Assembly: GCF_014694375.1 (NCBI RefSeq)
Contig: NZ_JAAUWW010000017.1
Coordinates: forward strand, 24,722-88,721
Source: Vibrio sp. S17_S38
Lineage (GTDB): Bacteria; Pseudomonadota; Gammaproteobacteria; Enterobacterales; Vibrionaceae
Length of the DNA: 64,000 bases
Direction: 5' to 3'
Position numbers and translations under genes: made by a program. Under the pieces are notes generated by a model that ran no database searches, was not told the origin of the DNA, and saw only the letters and a program-made list of their open reading frames with translations. Positions 40,542 through 51,807 of the stretch are shown one piece after another; the stretch's first letter is position 1, and each line of letters opens with the position of its first letter.

Positions 40542-41897
40542 TCAAGATATCTGTTTAGTATATTGCAAAGCTAATTGAGTAAAGGCATCACCACGCGCCA
40601 TAAAGTTCTTATATTGGTCAAAACTGGCACAAGCGGGCGATAACATCACCACATCGCCAGCTTCTAATGTTGAAAATATTCCAGCTAAAACTTGCTCAAC
40701 AGTGTCCCAACGTTTCGCTGATGGATGCAATGTCATAAATTGATCGCCATCTTGCCCAAAGCAATGCAACTTAACATTAAGCTGAGTCAATATAGGTTCA
40801 AGCTCTGAAAAATCAGCCCCTTTGCCAACACCTCCCACTAATAAATGTAAACATCCATCCAACTTCAATCCGGATAAGGCTGCAAGCGTACTCGCAACAT
40901 TGGTGGCTTTAGAGTCATTGACCCATTTAATGCCACCATTATCAGCAACCAATTGGCATCGATGTGTTAGCCCTGCGTAAGACTTTAACGCCAAATAAGT
41001 GTTTTCTAATGGCACGCCTGCACAATCAAGTAACGCCAACGCAACTAAACAATTACTGACATTATGCCGCCCAACTAAACTGAGCTCATCAACCGCGACT
41101 AAAGCTTCACCATTTCTAGCAAGATACTCTTTACTATTTTGGTAAATGATCCCAAACTCTGCTTCATCAAAACCAAAAGAAACGGTTTCAATCTCAGGAT
41201 TAATACCATTGTTGGGATACGTCGCTTTATCCTCACGATTGACGACGGCTGTTTGGGCGTGCATAAAAATTCTTTGTTTCGCTTGACCATAATCAAGCAT
41301 GCCCTGATAGCGATCCATATGATCTTCGGAGAGATTCAAATAGGCAGCCGCGACTAAGTTCAAGCTGGATGTTGTTTCTAATTGGAAACTGGATAATTCA
41401 AGAACGTACAAATCACACTCTTGTTGCAATAAATCTAATGCAGGCACACCAATATTACCGCCAACACCGACCTTAATACCGGCCGACTTAGCGAGTACAC
41501 CAGTTAAATCCGTTACCGTACTTTTACCATTTGATCCCGTGATAGCCAGCACTGGCGCTTTTACTGCCCAAGCAAATAGTTCGATATCCCCTATTACAGG
41601 AATATTTTTAGCCAAAGCGGCTTGAATCTGTGGGGTCGCAAGTGCAATACCAGGGTTGGTCACGATCAAATCTGCTGCGAGCAACCAGTCTAATTGCCAG
41701 CTGCCAATATGCGTTTCAATTGTTCCATCAAGATCGTCTAAACCTGGCGGATTAGGTCGAGTATCAATCACTTTAACCGTTAAATTGTAAGGCAAGGCTT
41801 GCAAGTGTTTCACCACCGATAAACCAGTAATGCCAAGGCCAACCACGACAACCTGTTGTATGCCTTTCCAAGGTGACTCTTGAGTATTCGGCATCAT
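40542..41897 (-). CDS. murD: UDP-N-acetylmuramoylalanine--D-glutamate ligase
   Basis: MurD adds D-Glu. The protein, about 451 residues, has the N-terminal [16 protein letters not shown], the ATP loop [16 protein letters not shown], and [13 protein letters not shown]. The frame is open to a TTG at 41912; the ATG pair at 41897/41894 is preferred but has no strong ribosome site, so the start is uncertain by a few codons. Confidence 0.95.
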   Translation of the reverse strand: MMPNTQESPWKGIQQVVVVGLGITGLSVVKHLQALPYNLTVKVIDTRPNPPGLDDLDGTIETHIGSWQLDWLLAADLIVTNPGIALATPQIQAALAKNIPVIGDIELFAWAVKAPVLAITGSNGKSTVTDLTGVLAKSAGIKVGVGGNIGVPALDLLQQECDLYVLELSSFQLETTSSLNLVAAAYLNLSEDHMDRYQGMLDYGQAKQRIFMHAQTAVVNREDKATYPNNGINPEIETVSFGFDEAEFGIIYQNSKEYLARNGEALVAVDELSLVGRHNVSNCLVALALLDCAGVPLENTYLALKSYAGLTHRCQLVADNGGIKWVNDSKATNVASTLAALSGLKLDGCLHLLVGGVGKGADFSELEPILTQLNVKLHCFGQDGDQFMTLHPSAKRWDTVEQVLAGIFSTLEAGDVVMLSPACASFDQYKNFMARGDAFTQLALQYTKQIS

Positions 41898-41953
41898 GCT
41901 TTGTTTTATCAAAATATTGGTCTTATCAAAATAACGGCCTTACAAAAATAAAG

Positions 41954-43036
41954 TTAACGGATTTTTAAGGTTGCTAAGCCAATCAAAACTAAAATCATAG
42001 AAATGATCCAAAAACGTACGATAACACGCGGTTCAGGCCAGCCTTTTAATTCATAGTGGTGATGAATCGGTGCCATACGGAAAATACGTTGCCCACGTAA
42101 TTTATATGAACCTACTTGTAAAATAACCGATAATGTTTCCATCACGAACACACCGCCCATGATCACCAATACAAACTCTTGACGAACTAATACGGCAATT
42201 GTCCCTAAGGCTCCACCTAAAGCTAATGAGCCAACATCGCCCATAAATACTTGAGCAGGATAAGTATTGAACCATAAGAAGCCTAAACCAGCACCAACGA
42301 TGGCGGTACACACAACGACTAATTCACTGGCATGAGGGATATACGGAATATGAAGATATTCAGAAAAATTCACGTTCCCCGTTGCCCATGCAATCACAGC
42401 AAAACCGGCTGCAACAAATACCGTTGGCATAATGGCAAGCCCATCAAGACCATCTGTTAAGTTAACCGCGTTACTGGTTCCAACGATCACAAAATAGGTT
42501 AATACGATATACATCAAGCCAAGTTGTGGCATCACATCTTTAAAGAAAGGGACAACCAATAAGGTTGCCGATGTATCTTTACCAATGGCATATAAAGCAA
42601 AAGCCACAACCAGCGCAATCACTGACTGCCAAAAATATTTCCAACGAGCAATCAACCCATCGGTATTTTTTCGTACCACTTTACGGTAGTCATCAACAAA
42701 ACCGACAATACCGTAACCAATCAGCACAGCCAGTACAGCCCAAACATAAGGGTTAGATAAATCAGCCCACAGTAAAACAGTAATAGAAATTGAGGCTAAT
42801 ATCATCACTCCGCCCATCGTCGGAGTACCACGTTTACTAAAATGAGATTCAGGACCATCGTTACGTACGACTTGCCCAATTTGTAAAAGTTGTAAACGTT
42901 TAATCAGTTTTGGACCCATCCAAAGTGATAATATTAGAGCGGTAATAATGCTTAAAATCGCTCGAAATGAAAGGTATTCAAACAGGCGAAAAAAAGAATA
43001 ATATGGCTGCAATAACTCTGATAGCCAAATGATCAT
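41954..43036 (-). CDS. mraY: Phospho-MurNAc-pentapeptide transferase
   Basis: MraY makes lipid I by moving phospho-MurNAc-pentapeptide to undecaprenyl phosphate. The 360-residue membrane protein has about ten helices, [24 protein letters not shown] with the catalytic Asp pair, and [15 protein letters not shown] near the end. Its ATG overlaps the murF stop by 4 bases. Confidence 0.97.
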   Translation of the reverse strand: MIIWLSELLQPYYSFFRLFEYLSFRAILSIITALILSLWMGPKLIKRLQLLQIGQVVRNDGPESHFSKRGTPTMGGVMILASISITVLLWADLSNPYVWAVLAVLIGYGIVGFVDDYRKVVRKNTDGLIARWKYFWQSVIALVVAFALYAIGKDTSATLLVVPFFKDVMPQLGLMYIVLTYFVIVGTSNAVNLTDGLDGLAIMPTVFVAAGFAVIAWATGNVNFSEYLHIPYIPHASELVVVCTAIVGAGLGFLWFNTYPAQVFMGDVGSLALGGALGTIAVLVRQEFVLVIMGGVFVMETLSVILQVGSYKLRGQRIFRMAPIHHHYELKGWPEPRVIVRFWIISMILVLIGLATLKIR

Positions 43037-44517
43037 GCGTATATCTCCTTTAAAGCAGCAACAACAAGACTCATATGAGAGCTATGGGCTCCCTTTATCA
43101 GTAAGGTGTGTTTAAGTTCTGCTGGTGTCTCTATTAGTTGAGTTTCATTTAATGAGTTTGTTACTTGTGCTTCAATATCGCTAGCAAGATTCTGCTTAAT
43201 AAAACAGATCATCGCCTCATGATCATCAAAATGCTGGCCATGACAATGTTTATTATGGCAAAGCTGACTAATGATTTGAGTATCCTCACCAAAAGTAAGC
43301 ACATAGTCAAAATTAAATTGAGTGGCATGCTCACCGACTTGGCGATGTAAAGCTATACTTTCATCCCCCAATTCAGCCATAAAACCAAGAATAAGCCAAC
43401 GTTTACCGCGGTAATTAGCAAGTAAATCGACAGCCGCGTTCATGGCTGGCACACTCGCATTATAGCTATCATCAATCAATCGGATATTATCCGTTAAATC
43501 TATCGCTTCTACACGGCCAGCCACATTGGTCGCGGTCTCTAATCCATTCACAACTTCATCTAATGTTGCACCAACTTGCATTGCCATTGCAGCAGCGGCT
43601 AATCCATTTGCTACATTATGTTGACCGATCATAGGCAATAATACATCAGCGCTTCCTTGAGGAGACATTAAGGTGAAACAAGCTTGCCCTGATGGTTGCA
43701 TTTGAATATCTTGCGCAAAAAAATCAGCTTTAGCATTACACTCAGAAAAGGTCACCACTTTTTTATCGCTGAGAATATCGTGCCAGTGCCCCAAACCATT
43801 ACTGTCCAAATTAACAATCGCAGCTCCACCTTCAGGCAAACCTTGGAAGATTTCACCTTTCGCTTTAGCGACCCCATCAAGAGAACCAAATCCTTCAAGG
43901 TGAGCGGCAGCTACATTATTGACCAATGCAACACTCGGTTTTGTCAATTGCGTAGTATAGGCAATCTCACCTAAATGATTTGCACCTAACTCAATGACCG
44001 CGTAATCGTCATTTTTTTGACTGCGTAATAATGTTAATGGCACACCAATTTCATTATTAAAATTACCGTTAGTAGCCAGTACTTGACCTTTTTGTTTTAA
44101 AATCGCAGCCAACATTTCCTTCACGGTCGTTTTTCCGCAACTACCGGTTAACGCCAATGTTTTCGCTTGTGATTGCTGATGCACCCAAGCGCCTAATTGC
44201 CCTAACGCGATCTGTGTATCTTCTACTAACACTTGATAAATAGGTAAATCTAACGGTTTCGAGACTAATAGTCCGGCCGCTTTGTTATCGATGGCTTGCT
44301 GACAAAAATCATGCGCATCAAAACGCTCACCAATTAAAGCGACAAATAAAGCTCCAGCTTCGACCTGGCGAGTATCCGTGGTTACCGATGTTATTTTAAT
44401 ATCATCCAGATTGGCTTGGGCATATTGATCTGCTTGGAGATATTGATTAGCGTCACCGACACCAAGAACCGTGCCTGATGTAATAGAAGCCAATTGTTGT
44501 AAGGAAAAAGGGATCAT
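43033..44517 (-). CDS. murF: UDP-MurNAc-tripeptide--D-Ala-D-Ala ligase
   Basis: MurF adds the D-Ala-D-Ala dipeptide. The 494-residue ligase has the ATP loop [26 protein letters not shown], and [16 protein letters not shown]. It overlaps murE and mraY by 4 bases each (ATGA). The somewhat long form (E. coli 452) includes a variable stretch after [11 protein letters not shown]. Confidence 0.95.
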   Translation of the reverse strand: MIPFSLQQLASITSGTVLGVGDANQYLQADQYAQANLDDIKITSVTTDTRQVEAGALFVALIGERFDAHDFCQQAIDNKAAGLLVSKPLDLPIYQVLVEDTQIALGQLGAWVHQQSQAKTLALTGSCGKTTVKEMLAAILKQKGQVLATNGNFNNEIGVPLTLLRSQKNDDYAVIELGANHLGEIAYTTQLTKPSVALVNNVAAAHLEGFGSLDGVAKAKGEIFQGLPEGGAAIVNLDSNGLGHWHDILSDKKVVTFSECNAKADFFAQDIQMQPSGQACFTLMSPQGSADVLLPMIGQHNVANGLAAAAMAMQVGATLDEVVNGLETATNVAGRVEAIDLTDNIRLIDDSYNASVPAMNAAVDLLANYRGKRWLILGFMAELGDESIALHRQVGEHATQFNFDYVLTFGEDTQIISQLCHNKHCHGQHFDDHEAMICFIKQNLASDIEAQVTNSLNETQLIETPAELKHTLLIKGAHSSHMSLVVAALKEIYA

Positions 44518-46013
44518 AATGTCAGTCCTAATAACTCGCAGGCGGTTTCTCTATCAGAATAATGAACCGTTTGGTTGCCAATAATTTGATAAGTCTCATG
44601 ACCTTTCCCCGCCAATAAAATAATATCGTTTTCGTCAGCATGATTGAGAGCATATTGGCAAGCGTCAAATCGAGAATGGATCACATGAATTTGATTCGGT
44701 TTTACTGCGCCTTTCAGCATATCGCTTACAATCACAGTCGGATCTTCACCACGAGGATTATCATCGGTAATAATAGATTCATCCGCCAGGCGTTCAGATA
44801 TTTCAGTCATCATTGGTCGTTTACCGGTATCGCGATCGCCACCACAACCAAAAATAGACCACAACTTACCTGTGCAATGGACTCTAAGTGCCATTAACGC
44901 TTTTTCTAATGCATCGGGTGTATGGGCATAATCAACCACTATTTTAGCCTTACTGGGTTTAAGTGAATCGGATAGAGATTGAAATAATTCCATTCGACCA
45001 ACGACTGGCACTAATTTAGGCGATACCGCAACTAATTGCTCAAGTTCAAAACCAAGGCTTAATAATGTCGCCAATGCAACCATTACATTATTGGCATTAA
45101 ATGCGCCAATTAAAGCGGTATCTAACTGCGCCTTCCCCCAATAACCATCAAGCTCAATATGGATGCCACTCTCTGAGTAATCAACATGCTTTGCCCATAA
45201 TGCACGATGCTGTCCATAAAAAGGACTCAATGATACGGCAACCGCATTAGGCAATTTATCCAACCATTGCAGTCCCGTCGTATCATCTGCGTTGATAATT
45301 TGATGTTGGCAATCGTGACTTTCAAATAGCTGAAATTTGGCGCGTGCATACTCTTCCATGTTGCCATGGTAATCCAAATGATCACGACTCAGATTGGTAA
45401 ACACGCCTGCGGAAAATGTTAATGCTTTAACACGACCCTGAACCAAGCCATGAGAAGACACCTCTAATGCAGTGAAGTCAGCACCTTGCTTGTGTAATTG
45501 AGACAACATTTGCTGAATTTCAACCGCATTACCCGTGGTATTAATAGCTGGCTGTAAATCATTTAAAAAACCATTACCAGTCGTGCCCATTACCGCCGCT
45601 TTTTTGCCAACAAGATCAATCCATTGAGCAATAAGCTGAGAAATCGTGGTTTTACCGTTCGTGCCTGTAATACCAATTAACTGCATTGGCGCATAATCAT
45701 AAAGTCTCGCCGCAAGTGCTGATAAAAATTGGCTTATATTATCGAGATAAATAACGGGGATTAACTCTCGATGAACAATCGTCCCATGAGGGTATTGTTC
45801 ATCGGCATCCGCCATAACAGCTGCGCAACCAAGTTCAATCGCTTTGTCGATAAAAATACGACCATCGACAGCGTGGCCTTTTATCGCCACAAACACGTCA
45901 CTAGGGGTCACTTTTCGGCTATCAAGCTGAAGCTGAGTCACCATCACATCTTGCTCAGCGGTTAATTCAAATGCCAGCCACGGTGATAATAACGAGGTTA
46001 AAGTCTGCGACAT
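44514..46013 (-). CDS. murE: UDP-MurNAc-L-Ala-D-Glu--meso-DAP ligase
   Basis: MurE adds the third amino acid. The 499-residue ligase has [16 protein letters not shown] and the motif DNPRGEDP, which marks meso-diaminopimelate-specific enzymes rather than lysine-adding ones. So the wall is the standard Gram-negative DAP type. It follows ftsI by two bases. Confidence 0.97.
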   Translation of the reverse strand: MSQTLTSLLSPWLAFELTAEQDVMVTQLQLDSRKVTPSDVFVAIKGHAVDGRIFIDKAIELGCAAVMADADEQYPHGTIVHRELIPVIYLDNISQFLSALAARLYDYAPMQLIGITGTNGKTTISQLIAQWIDLVGKKAAVMGTTGNGFLNDLQPAINTTGNAVEIQQMLSQLHKQGADFTALEVSSHGLVQGRVKALTFSAGVFTNLSRDHLDYHGNMEEYARAKFQLFESHDCQHQIINADDTTGLQWLDKLPNAVAVSLSPFYGQHRALWAKHVDYSESGIHIELDGYWGKAQLDTALIGAFNANNVMVALATLLSLGFELEQLVAVSPKLVPVVGRMELFQSLSDSLKPSKAKIVVDYAHTPDALEKALMALRVHCTGKLWSIFGCGGDRDTGKRPMMTEISERLADESIITDDNPRGEDPTVIVSDMLKGAVKPNQIHVIHSRFDACQYALNHADENDIILLAGKGHETYQIIGNQTVHYSDRETACELLGLTL

Positions 46014-46015
46014 AC

Positions 46016-47764
46016 CTATTCCCCTTTCTCTGACTGAGGCGTAGCATCTGGTGCAACATTCAAAATTTGCAGTGCCCCTTTCATTACTTCAGAAAAAACA
46101 GGACCAGCAACCGTACCACCATAGAATTGATCACCTTGTGGCTCATTAATCACAACGACTAGAGCTAAACGAGGGTTACTAATTGGCGCAATACCCGCCG
46201 TTAATGAAACATATTGATCACTATAACCACCTGCTTTTGCTTTACGAGACGTCCCCGTTTTAGCGCCAACACGATAACCCGGAACTCTAGCTTCAACGGC
46301 AGTACCACCTTTATGTGTGACTTGTTCTAACATGTTCACGACACGACGAGCAGCATCCGCATCAGCAGCCCGAAATGATTTACCAGAATGATTATTTTTT
46401 AGTAGATGTAGAGGCATATTTACCCCCATATTTCCAAGAGTGGCGTAAGCATGTGCAAGTTGAAGTGGCGTAACCGAGATGCCATATCCAAAAGCCAATG
46501 TTGCTTCTTCAAATGGAGACCAACGACGACGGTCAGGAAAAATCCCCGTCACTTCCCCCGGTAATTGAATACCTGAAATATTACCAAAACCCACACCGCT
46601 ATACATCCCTAAAATATCACGCACGTCCATACGCAGCGCAATAGTCGCAATCCCAACGTTACTTGATTTTTTCAAGATGGTGGTCAATGACGCCTTACCT
46701 GCTTTTTCAGAATCACGTACTCGGCTGCCACCCACTCGCATGATACCGTTTCCAGTATCAATGATAGTCGTTGGGTCAATAATGCCTTTGTCTAGGCCCG
46801 CCAACATAACAAATGGCTTCATGGTCGAGCCCGGTTCAATTGAATCGGTAATTGCTCGATTACGCATTCGAAAGCTTTGAAGCTGATCGCGATTATTGGG
46901 ATTGTAAGAAGGGGCATTAACCATGGCTAAAATATCACCGCTCTTTACATCGACCAAAACAGCGGAGCCAGACGTGGCGCGGAAATCGGCAACGGCTTGT
47001 TTAATAGCACGATAAGCAATCGCCTGGATACGCTGATCGATAGTCAATTGCAAAGGTTTACCCGGCCTTTGACTCTTTAATGAAATATTCTCAACAACTC
47101 GACCAAAGCGATCTTTTCGTATCGTTCTTTTACCCGCCTCTCCGGTCAGCCAATCTTCGTAACTACTTTCAAGACCTTCAAGCCCATGGCCATCAATACC
47201 TGTCACACCAATAACATGCGCGCTGACTTCGCCTGATGGATAAAAACGACGAGATTCATCTTTTAAACCAATACCAGGGAGCTTCAATTCACGTACATAT
47301 TTCGACATGGCAGGGTTAACTTGACGCTGAAGATAGATAAAGCGTTTGTTTTTATTTTTCTCAAGTTTGCGCACTAATCCTTTTTGATCAAGCCCTAATA
47401 CATTTGCTAATGCGTACCAACGTTGAATTTCACTTAAACCATTTTCTTTAAAAATAGTATATGGATCAGCCCATACCGCTTGAACCGGTACACTTACGGC
47501 TAATTGCTCGCCATTACGATCAGAAATAATACCACGCGCAGTTGGAATAGCTTTGACTCGAACAGAGCGCATATTGGCTTGTTCAATTAACTTATCAGGC
47601 TCAATAACCTGAATATAAGCGGTTCTTCCGATTAAAGTCAGTAAAGCAAGTACAACAAAACCAAGTACTAAGTTATAGCGCCAAGCAATAAGCAACGGTG
47701 CCTTTTTTTTAGCCTTAGATTTAACCGGTTTTCGTACATTTTTTTTAGGGATAGGCTTTTTCAT
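46016..47764 (-). CDS. ftsI: Septal transpeptidase FtsI (PBP3)
   Basis: FtsI cross-links septal peptidoglycan. The 582-residue protein has a basic cytoplasmic start ([16 protein letters not shown]), a membrane helix at 31-50, a pedestal domain, and the penicillin-binding motifs STMK (Ser313), SSN (367-369) and KTG (502-504). All active-site motifs are intact. Its start overlaps the ftsL stop by 4 bases. Confidence 0.97.
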   Translation of the reverse strand: MKKPIPKKNVRKPVKSKAKKKAPLLIAWRYNLVLGFVVLALLTLIGRTAYIQVIEPDKLIEQANMRSVRVKAIPTARGIISDRNGEQLAVSVPVQAVWADPYTIFKENGLSEIQRWYALANVLGLDQKGLVRKLEKNKNKRFIYLQRQVNPAMSKYVRELKLPGIGLKDESRRFYPSGEVSAHVIGVTGIDGHGLEGLESSYEDWLTGEAGKRTIRKDRFGRVVENISLKSQRPGKPLQLTIDQRIQAIAYRAIKQAVADFRATSGSAVLVDVKSGDILAMVNAPSYNPNNRDQLQSFRMRNRAITDSIEPGSTMKPFVMLAGLDKGIIDPTTIIDTGNGIMRVGGSRVRDSEKAGKASLTTILKKSSNVGIATIALRMDVRDILGMYSGVGFGNISGIQLPGEVTGIFPDRRRWSPFEEATLAFGYGISVTPLQLAHAYATLGNMGVNMPLHLLKNNHSGKSFRAADADAARRVVNMLEQVTHKGGTAVEARVPGYRVGAKTGTSRKAKAGGYSDQYVSLTAGIAPISNPRLALVVVINEPQGDQFYGGTVAGPVFSEVMKGALQILNVAPDATPQSEKGE

Positions 47765-48081
47765 TTCAGGTTCACAATCACTTCTTTATCTGAATCAGGT
47801 CGTTTCATATCAAGATCTTTAATTGCGATCCTTTGAACACGAGTATGCTCGGCGAGGGCGTTTTCTTCTAAAATGAGATTCCGCCATTCACTGTCTAGCT
47901 TTTCTCTATTTTCTAAAAGGCCGTCTCTGAGAGTGATTTGAGTACGAGTTTGGTAAGTCGTTAATACCACCCCAATTGACGTGGCAAAAATTAATACTAA
48001 TAGGAGCAATGGAAACTTACCAATAGAGGTTAAGTCACGCCAGATTGCTCGAATTAAACTAGGTGGAATTTGATTTGTCAT
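47761..48081 (-). CDS. ftsL: Cell division protein FtsL
   Basis: This 106-residue bitopic protein has a cytoplasmic part of about 22 residues, a membrane helix ([18 protein letters not shown]) and a periplasmic coiled coil with leucine spacing. Those are the features of FtsL, which acts with FtsB and FtsQ. It overlaps rsmH and ftsI by 4 bases each. Confidence 0.94.
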   Translation of the reverse strand: MTNQIPPSLIRAIWRDLTSIGKFPLLLLVLIFATSIGVVLTTYQTRTQITLRDGLLENREKLDSEWRNLILEENALAEHTRVQRIAIKDLDMKRPDSDKEVIVNLK

Positions 48082-49064
48082 AACGCTTCTGGTTGTTCAG
48101 TCGCTAATTTTTCAGCGATACGTAAAACAGAACTGCGAGAACGAGTATTCACTTCGACTTCAGATTGTGATGGTTTGATGGCTTTACTCACTGTTTTCAT
48201 ATTCGCTGAACCTAGCTTCTTGATTTGCTCTTCCGTTAACGGTAGTCCATGAGGAACTTGTGGACCTTGACTTTCACGGCGCATAAATCGCTTCACCATA
48301 CGATCTTCTAATGAATGAAAACTGATAACTGATAAACGACCTTCAGGGGCAAGAATAGACATCGCTCCTTTTAGAGCAAAATCAATTTCTTCTAATTCAC
48401 TATTAATATAAATGCGAATTGCTTGAAAACTACGTGTTGCAGGGTGTTTTTTTTCTTTAAAGTTCTTTGGTGCGACATCTGAAATAAGCTTCGCCAATTG
48501 ACCGGTACGAGTTAAAGGTTCTTTTTCTGGGTTTTCTCGGCATTCTTCTTGGTAAGCAACAATTCCTTTCGCAATGCGGCGAGCATGTTTTTCTTCACCA
48601 AATTCGCGAAGTACCCAAGTTATATCATCAAGCTCAGCTTCCGCTAACCATTGCGCCGCAGATTGTCCAGTCGTTGGATCCATTCGCATATCCAACGGAC
48701 CATCTTTCATAAAGCTAAAACCACGGTCAGCATCGTCAAGTTGTGGTGAAGAAACGCCCAAATCAAATAAAACGCCATCCACTTTGCCGACTAATTCATA
48801 TTGTTCAGCGTAGCTTTCAATGCCTGAAAATGGGCCATGAATGATAGTAAAACGAGGATCATCAATTTTAGCTGCTTCTGCAATTGCTTGAGGATCTCTA
48901 TCAATACTATACAGACGACCGTTTTCACCTAAGCGAGATAAAATAGTGCGACTATGACCGCCACGACCAAATGTACCATCGATATAAATGCCATTTGGTT
49001 TTATATTTAACCCATCAATGGATTCATTTAAAAGTACTGAAACATGTTGAAAGGTATCGGTCAT
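48078..49064 (-). CDS. rsmH: 16S rRNA m4C1402 methyltransferase
   Basis: RsmH (MraW) methylates N4 of C1402 in 16S rRNA. The 328-residue enzyme has [13 protein letters not shown], the SAM motif [32 protein letters not shown] and [13 protein letters not shown]. It is the first gene of the dcw cluster here: no mraZ precedes it. No good ribosome site is seen before the ATG, so the start or the mode of initiation is unusual. Confidence 0.95.
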   Translation of the reverse strand: MTDTFQHVSVLLNESIDGLNIKPNGIYIDGTFGRGGHSRTILSRLGENGRLYSIDRDPQAIAEAAKIDDPRFTIIHGPFSGIESYAEQYELVGKVDGVLFDLGVSSPQLDDADRGFSFMKDGPLDMRMDPTTGQSAAQWLAEAELDDITWVLREFGEEKHARRIAKGIVAYQEECRENPEKEPLTRTGQLAKLISDVAPKNFKEKKHPATRSFQAIRIYINSELEEIDFALKGAMSILAPEGRLSVISFHSLEDRMVKRFMRRESQGPQVPHGLPLTEEQIKKLGSANMKTVSKAIKPSQSEVEVNTRSRSSVLRIAEKLATEQPEAL

Positions 49065-49270
49065 AACAAAAATTAACTCAATTGATGATTAGTTGACTAG
49101 GATATTCATGTCCCGCACTCAACGCAAGAAAAGAGCGGTATATATACTGTGATTTCGGCTAATTTTATGCTGAACTCAACGAAGTTCGTTAACCCAAAGT
49201 AAAAAATGCTTTATTTCGATAAATTTGAGGGAGTATTGCAAGAAATAGAGATTGGAATAAGTAGATAAAG

Positions 49271-49300
49271 AAAAACCCACCGCAGAAAACTGCGATGGGT
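49271..49300 (-). terminator. Terminator of the RNase P RNA gene
   Basis: On the minus strand an 11-bp stem (49290-49300 with 49275-49285, one G-T pair) closes a TTTT loop and is followed by a T-run. It begins eight bases after the RNA's paired 3' end. Confidence 0.85.
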
Positions 49301-49307
49301 CTCAATT

Positions 49308-49744
<437 letters not shown>

Positions 49745-49751
49745 GCGGCGG

Positions 49752-49779
49752 ATTATACGCAAACCGACTTAGAAGACAA
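49752..49779 (-). promoter_or_regulatory. rnpB promoter
   Basis: A perfect -10, TATAAT (49752-49757, minus strand), stands seven bases before the RNA start. TTGTCT (49774-49779) is a -35 with a 16-base spacer. The -35 lies in a hairpin, AGAAGAC-AA-GTCTTCT (49771-49786), next to the pgl stop codon. Confidence 0.75.
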
Positions 49780-49791
49780 GTCTTCTCGAGC

Positions 49792-50814
49792 TTATCGAGT
49801 GATAATTCTTACCCACATCGGTTCATCACCAACAGAGTGTCGATGAGCTATTGTCAACTTTCCGGACTCATTATCCACTTGATAACTCGCCACATGATTT
49901 GAATGCTGGCCGGCGCACACCAACCATATATTATCCGGAGATAACGCAAATCCACGAGGTGCTAACTCAGCATCAATCAGTTCAATTAGCGTTAAGTCGC
50001 CAGAAAATGGATCAATAGAAAATAAAGCCAGCGTGCTCGATGTCCTTTCACTGACATAAAGGAAACGCGCATCTTTAGTAATATGAATATCTGCCGCCCA
50101 AAAAGGCCCAGAAAAATCGGATGGCATATAACTGAGTGTTTGGGTTAATTGCCAGCGATACTCCTCATCTTGAACAAAATGCAATACATCACCATCTAGC
50201 TCATTAATCGCGTAGATATTTTTACCGGAAGCATCCTGAGCCATATGCCTTGGCCCTGAGCCCATTTTGGCCACTAGTTCAGACTGATCTCCCTTGATCA
50301 AATAACCATCATGGTTAAAACGATAAAGATTGATTTTATCATCGCCTAAACAAGCACAAAAAATGGTTTGCTGATCTAACGTTGAATTTGATGTAGTGGG
50401 ACATTGATCTGCAACCGACATCACTGAATGCGCTTTCGTTAAATGCTCGAGCACTTGATGCGGTGATTGCGCGATACCATGAGAATTAATACGGCTGACA
50501 GCTAGCGCATTTTGCGCATACGAGCTCAATAATAAATATTGCCCAGTAATATCAATACATGATGACGAGGCACTCACTGGCATAGAAGAGCGTCCGATTG
50601 CTGTAAGCCTACCATCGCTTTTTATCTCGTAGCTCAGTAAAGCGAATTCAGGTCGAACGGTGGCGTATAGATAACGCTGATCGTGACTGATCGTGACTGG
50701 CTGAACCTCGCCCGGAGTTTCCACAACTTGCAGAACTTCAAATGCACCATCAATTCCCATGCGTAAAACATGCAACTGGCAACTATTCGGGCAAGACACA
50801 TACACCACATTCAC
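49792..50814 (-). CDS. pgl: 6-phosphogluconolactonase (seven-bladed propeller type)
   Basis: Pgl hydrolyses 6-phosphogluconolactone in the pentose phosphate pathway. The roughly 340-residue protein resembles the E. coli YbhE type: RYLYATVRPEF, GSGPRHMAQ, FWAADIHITKDARFLYVSERT, APRGFALSP and VGDEPMWVRI are all family marks. Two GTG starts are possible: 50820 (3 bases after AAGGAG) and 50814 (9 bases). The second is preferred. It follows rsmI by about 50 bases and ends just before rnpB. It also fits the edd/gluconate genes further right, since both deal with 6-phosphogluconate. Confidence 0.88.
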   Translation of the reverse strand: MNVVYVSCPNSCQLHVLRMGIDGAFEVLQVVETPGEVQPVTISHDQRYLYATVRPEFALLSYEIKSDGRLTAIGRSSMPVSASSSCIDITGQYLLLSSYAQNALAVSRINSHGIAQSPHQVLEHLTKAHSVMSVADQCPTTSNSTLDQQTIFCACLGDDKINLYRFNHDGYLIKGDQSELVAKMGSGPRHMAQDASGKNIYAINELDGDVLHFVQDEEYRWQLTQTLSYMPSDFSGPFWAADIHITKDARFLYVSERTSSTLALFSIDPFSGDLTLIELIDAELAPRGFALSPDNIWLVCAGQHSNHVASYQVDNESGKLTIAHRHSVGDEPMWVRIITR

Positions 50815-50864
50815 AACCACAGACTCCTTTGATTTATAAAACGCACGCTTTATAAAAAATGCAT

Positions 50865-51731
50865 TTACTCTAAATGTTCAAGACCCCATTTATACAAGGC
50901 ATTCTTTTTAAGGTTATGAATTTCAGCCACTAAGGCCGCTGCTTTTTTAAGTGGCAGCTCTTTAACTAAAATAGATAAAGTTCTTAAAGCATCATCAGGA
51001 AGTGCATCTTCTTTTTTATCTTCACGATAACCATGAATAAGTAGCACCATTTCACCGCGTTTACGATTTGAGTCTTGTTCAATCCATTCGATCAGTTCGC
51101 CTAATGGTGCGCCATGAATGGTTTCAAAGGTTTTAGTTAACTCGCGCGCGAGTACCACTTCACGATCCGGTCCTAAAATTTCTAACATATCAGCTAAAGA
51201 ATCGGTAATTCGGTGAGGCGACTCATAAAAAATACAGGTTCGTTCTACTTTAATAATCTCAAGCAGTTTATCTTTACGACCTTTGCTTTTGGCAGGGAAA
51301 AAACCCTCAAAACTAAAACGGTCAGAAGGTAAACCTGATGCACTTAACGCTGTGATCACCGCACATGCGCCAGGTAAAGGCACAACTTTAACCCCAGCTT
51401 GACGACATTTAGTGACTAAATGATATCCTGGATCGCTAATTAATGGCGTACCGGCATCAGAGACTAATGCAATGGATTCGCCAGCAAGCACCTTTTCAAC
51501 TAAAACTTGCGCTTTTTGCTGTTCATTATGATCATGTAAAGCATAAGTTTTAGTTGTGATGCCAAAATGAGATAACAATCGGCCAGTATGCCTTGTATCT
51601 TCAGCGGCAATCAGGTCAACTTGGTGCAATACCTCTAATGATCGCTGAGTAATGTCACCAAGATTACCAATTGGAGTAGGTACAATGTATAAGGCAGGAA
51701 GCTCTAAAAGAGCAGTTTTGTTATCTATCAT
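50865..51731 (-). CDS. rsmI: 16S rRNA 2'-O-ribose C1402 methyltransferase
   Basis: RsmI methylates the ribose of C1402, the same nucleotide whose base RsmH methylates. The 288-residue SAM-dependent enzyme has [39 protein letters not shown] and the FYESPHRI motif. It diverges from lpoA, as in E. coli (yraL-yraM). It is interesting that both C1402 enzymes lie within 3 kb here. Confidence 0.96.
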   Translation of the reverse strand: MIDNKTALLELPALYIVPTPIGNLGDITQRSLEVLHQVDLIAAEDTRHTGRLLSHFGITTKTYALHDHNEQQKAQVLVEKVLAGESIALVSDAGTPLISDPGYHLVTKCRQAGVKVVPLPGACAVITALSASGLPSDRFSFEGFFPAKSKGRKDKLLEIIKVERTCIFYESPHRITDSLADMLEILGPDREVVLARELTKTFETIHGAPLGELIEWIEQDSNRKRGEMVLLIHGYREDKKEDALPDDALRTLSILVKELPLKKAAALVAEIHNLKKNALYKWGLEHLE

Positions 51732-51807
51732 TTGTTTACCATCACTTGAGCGATTAATATAGAGACTATCTTCACATGATTATCTTACTGACTAAGAATA
51801 AGAACGC

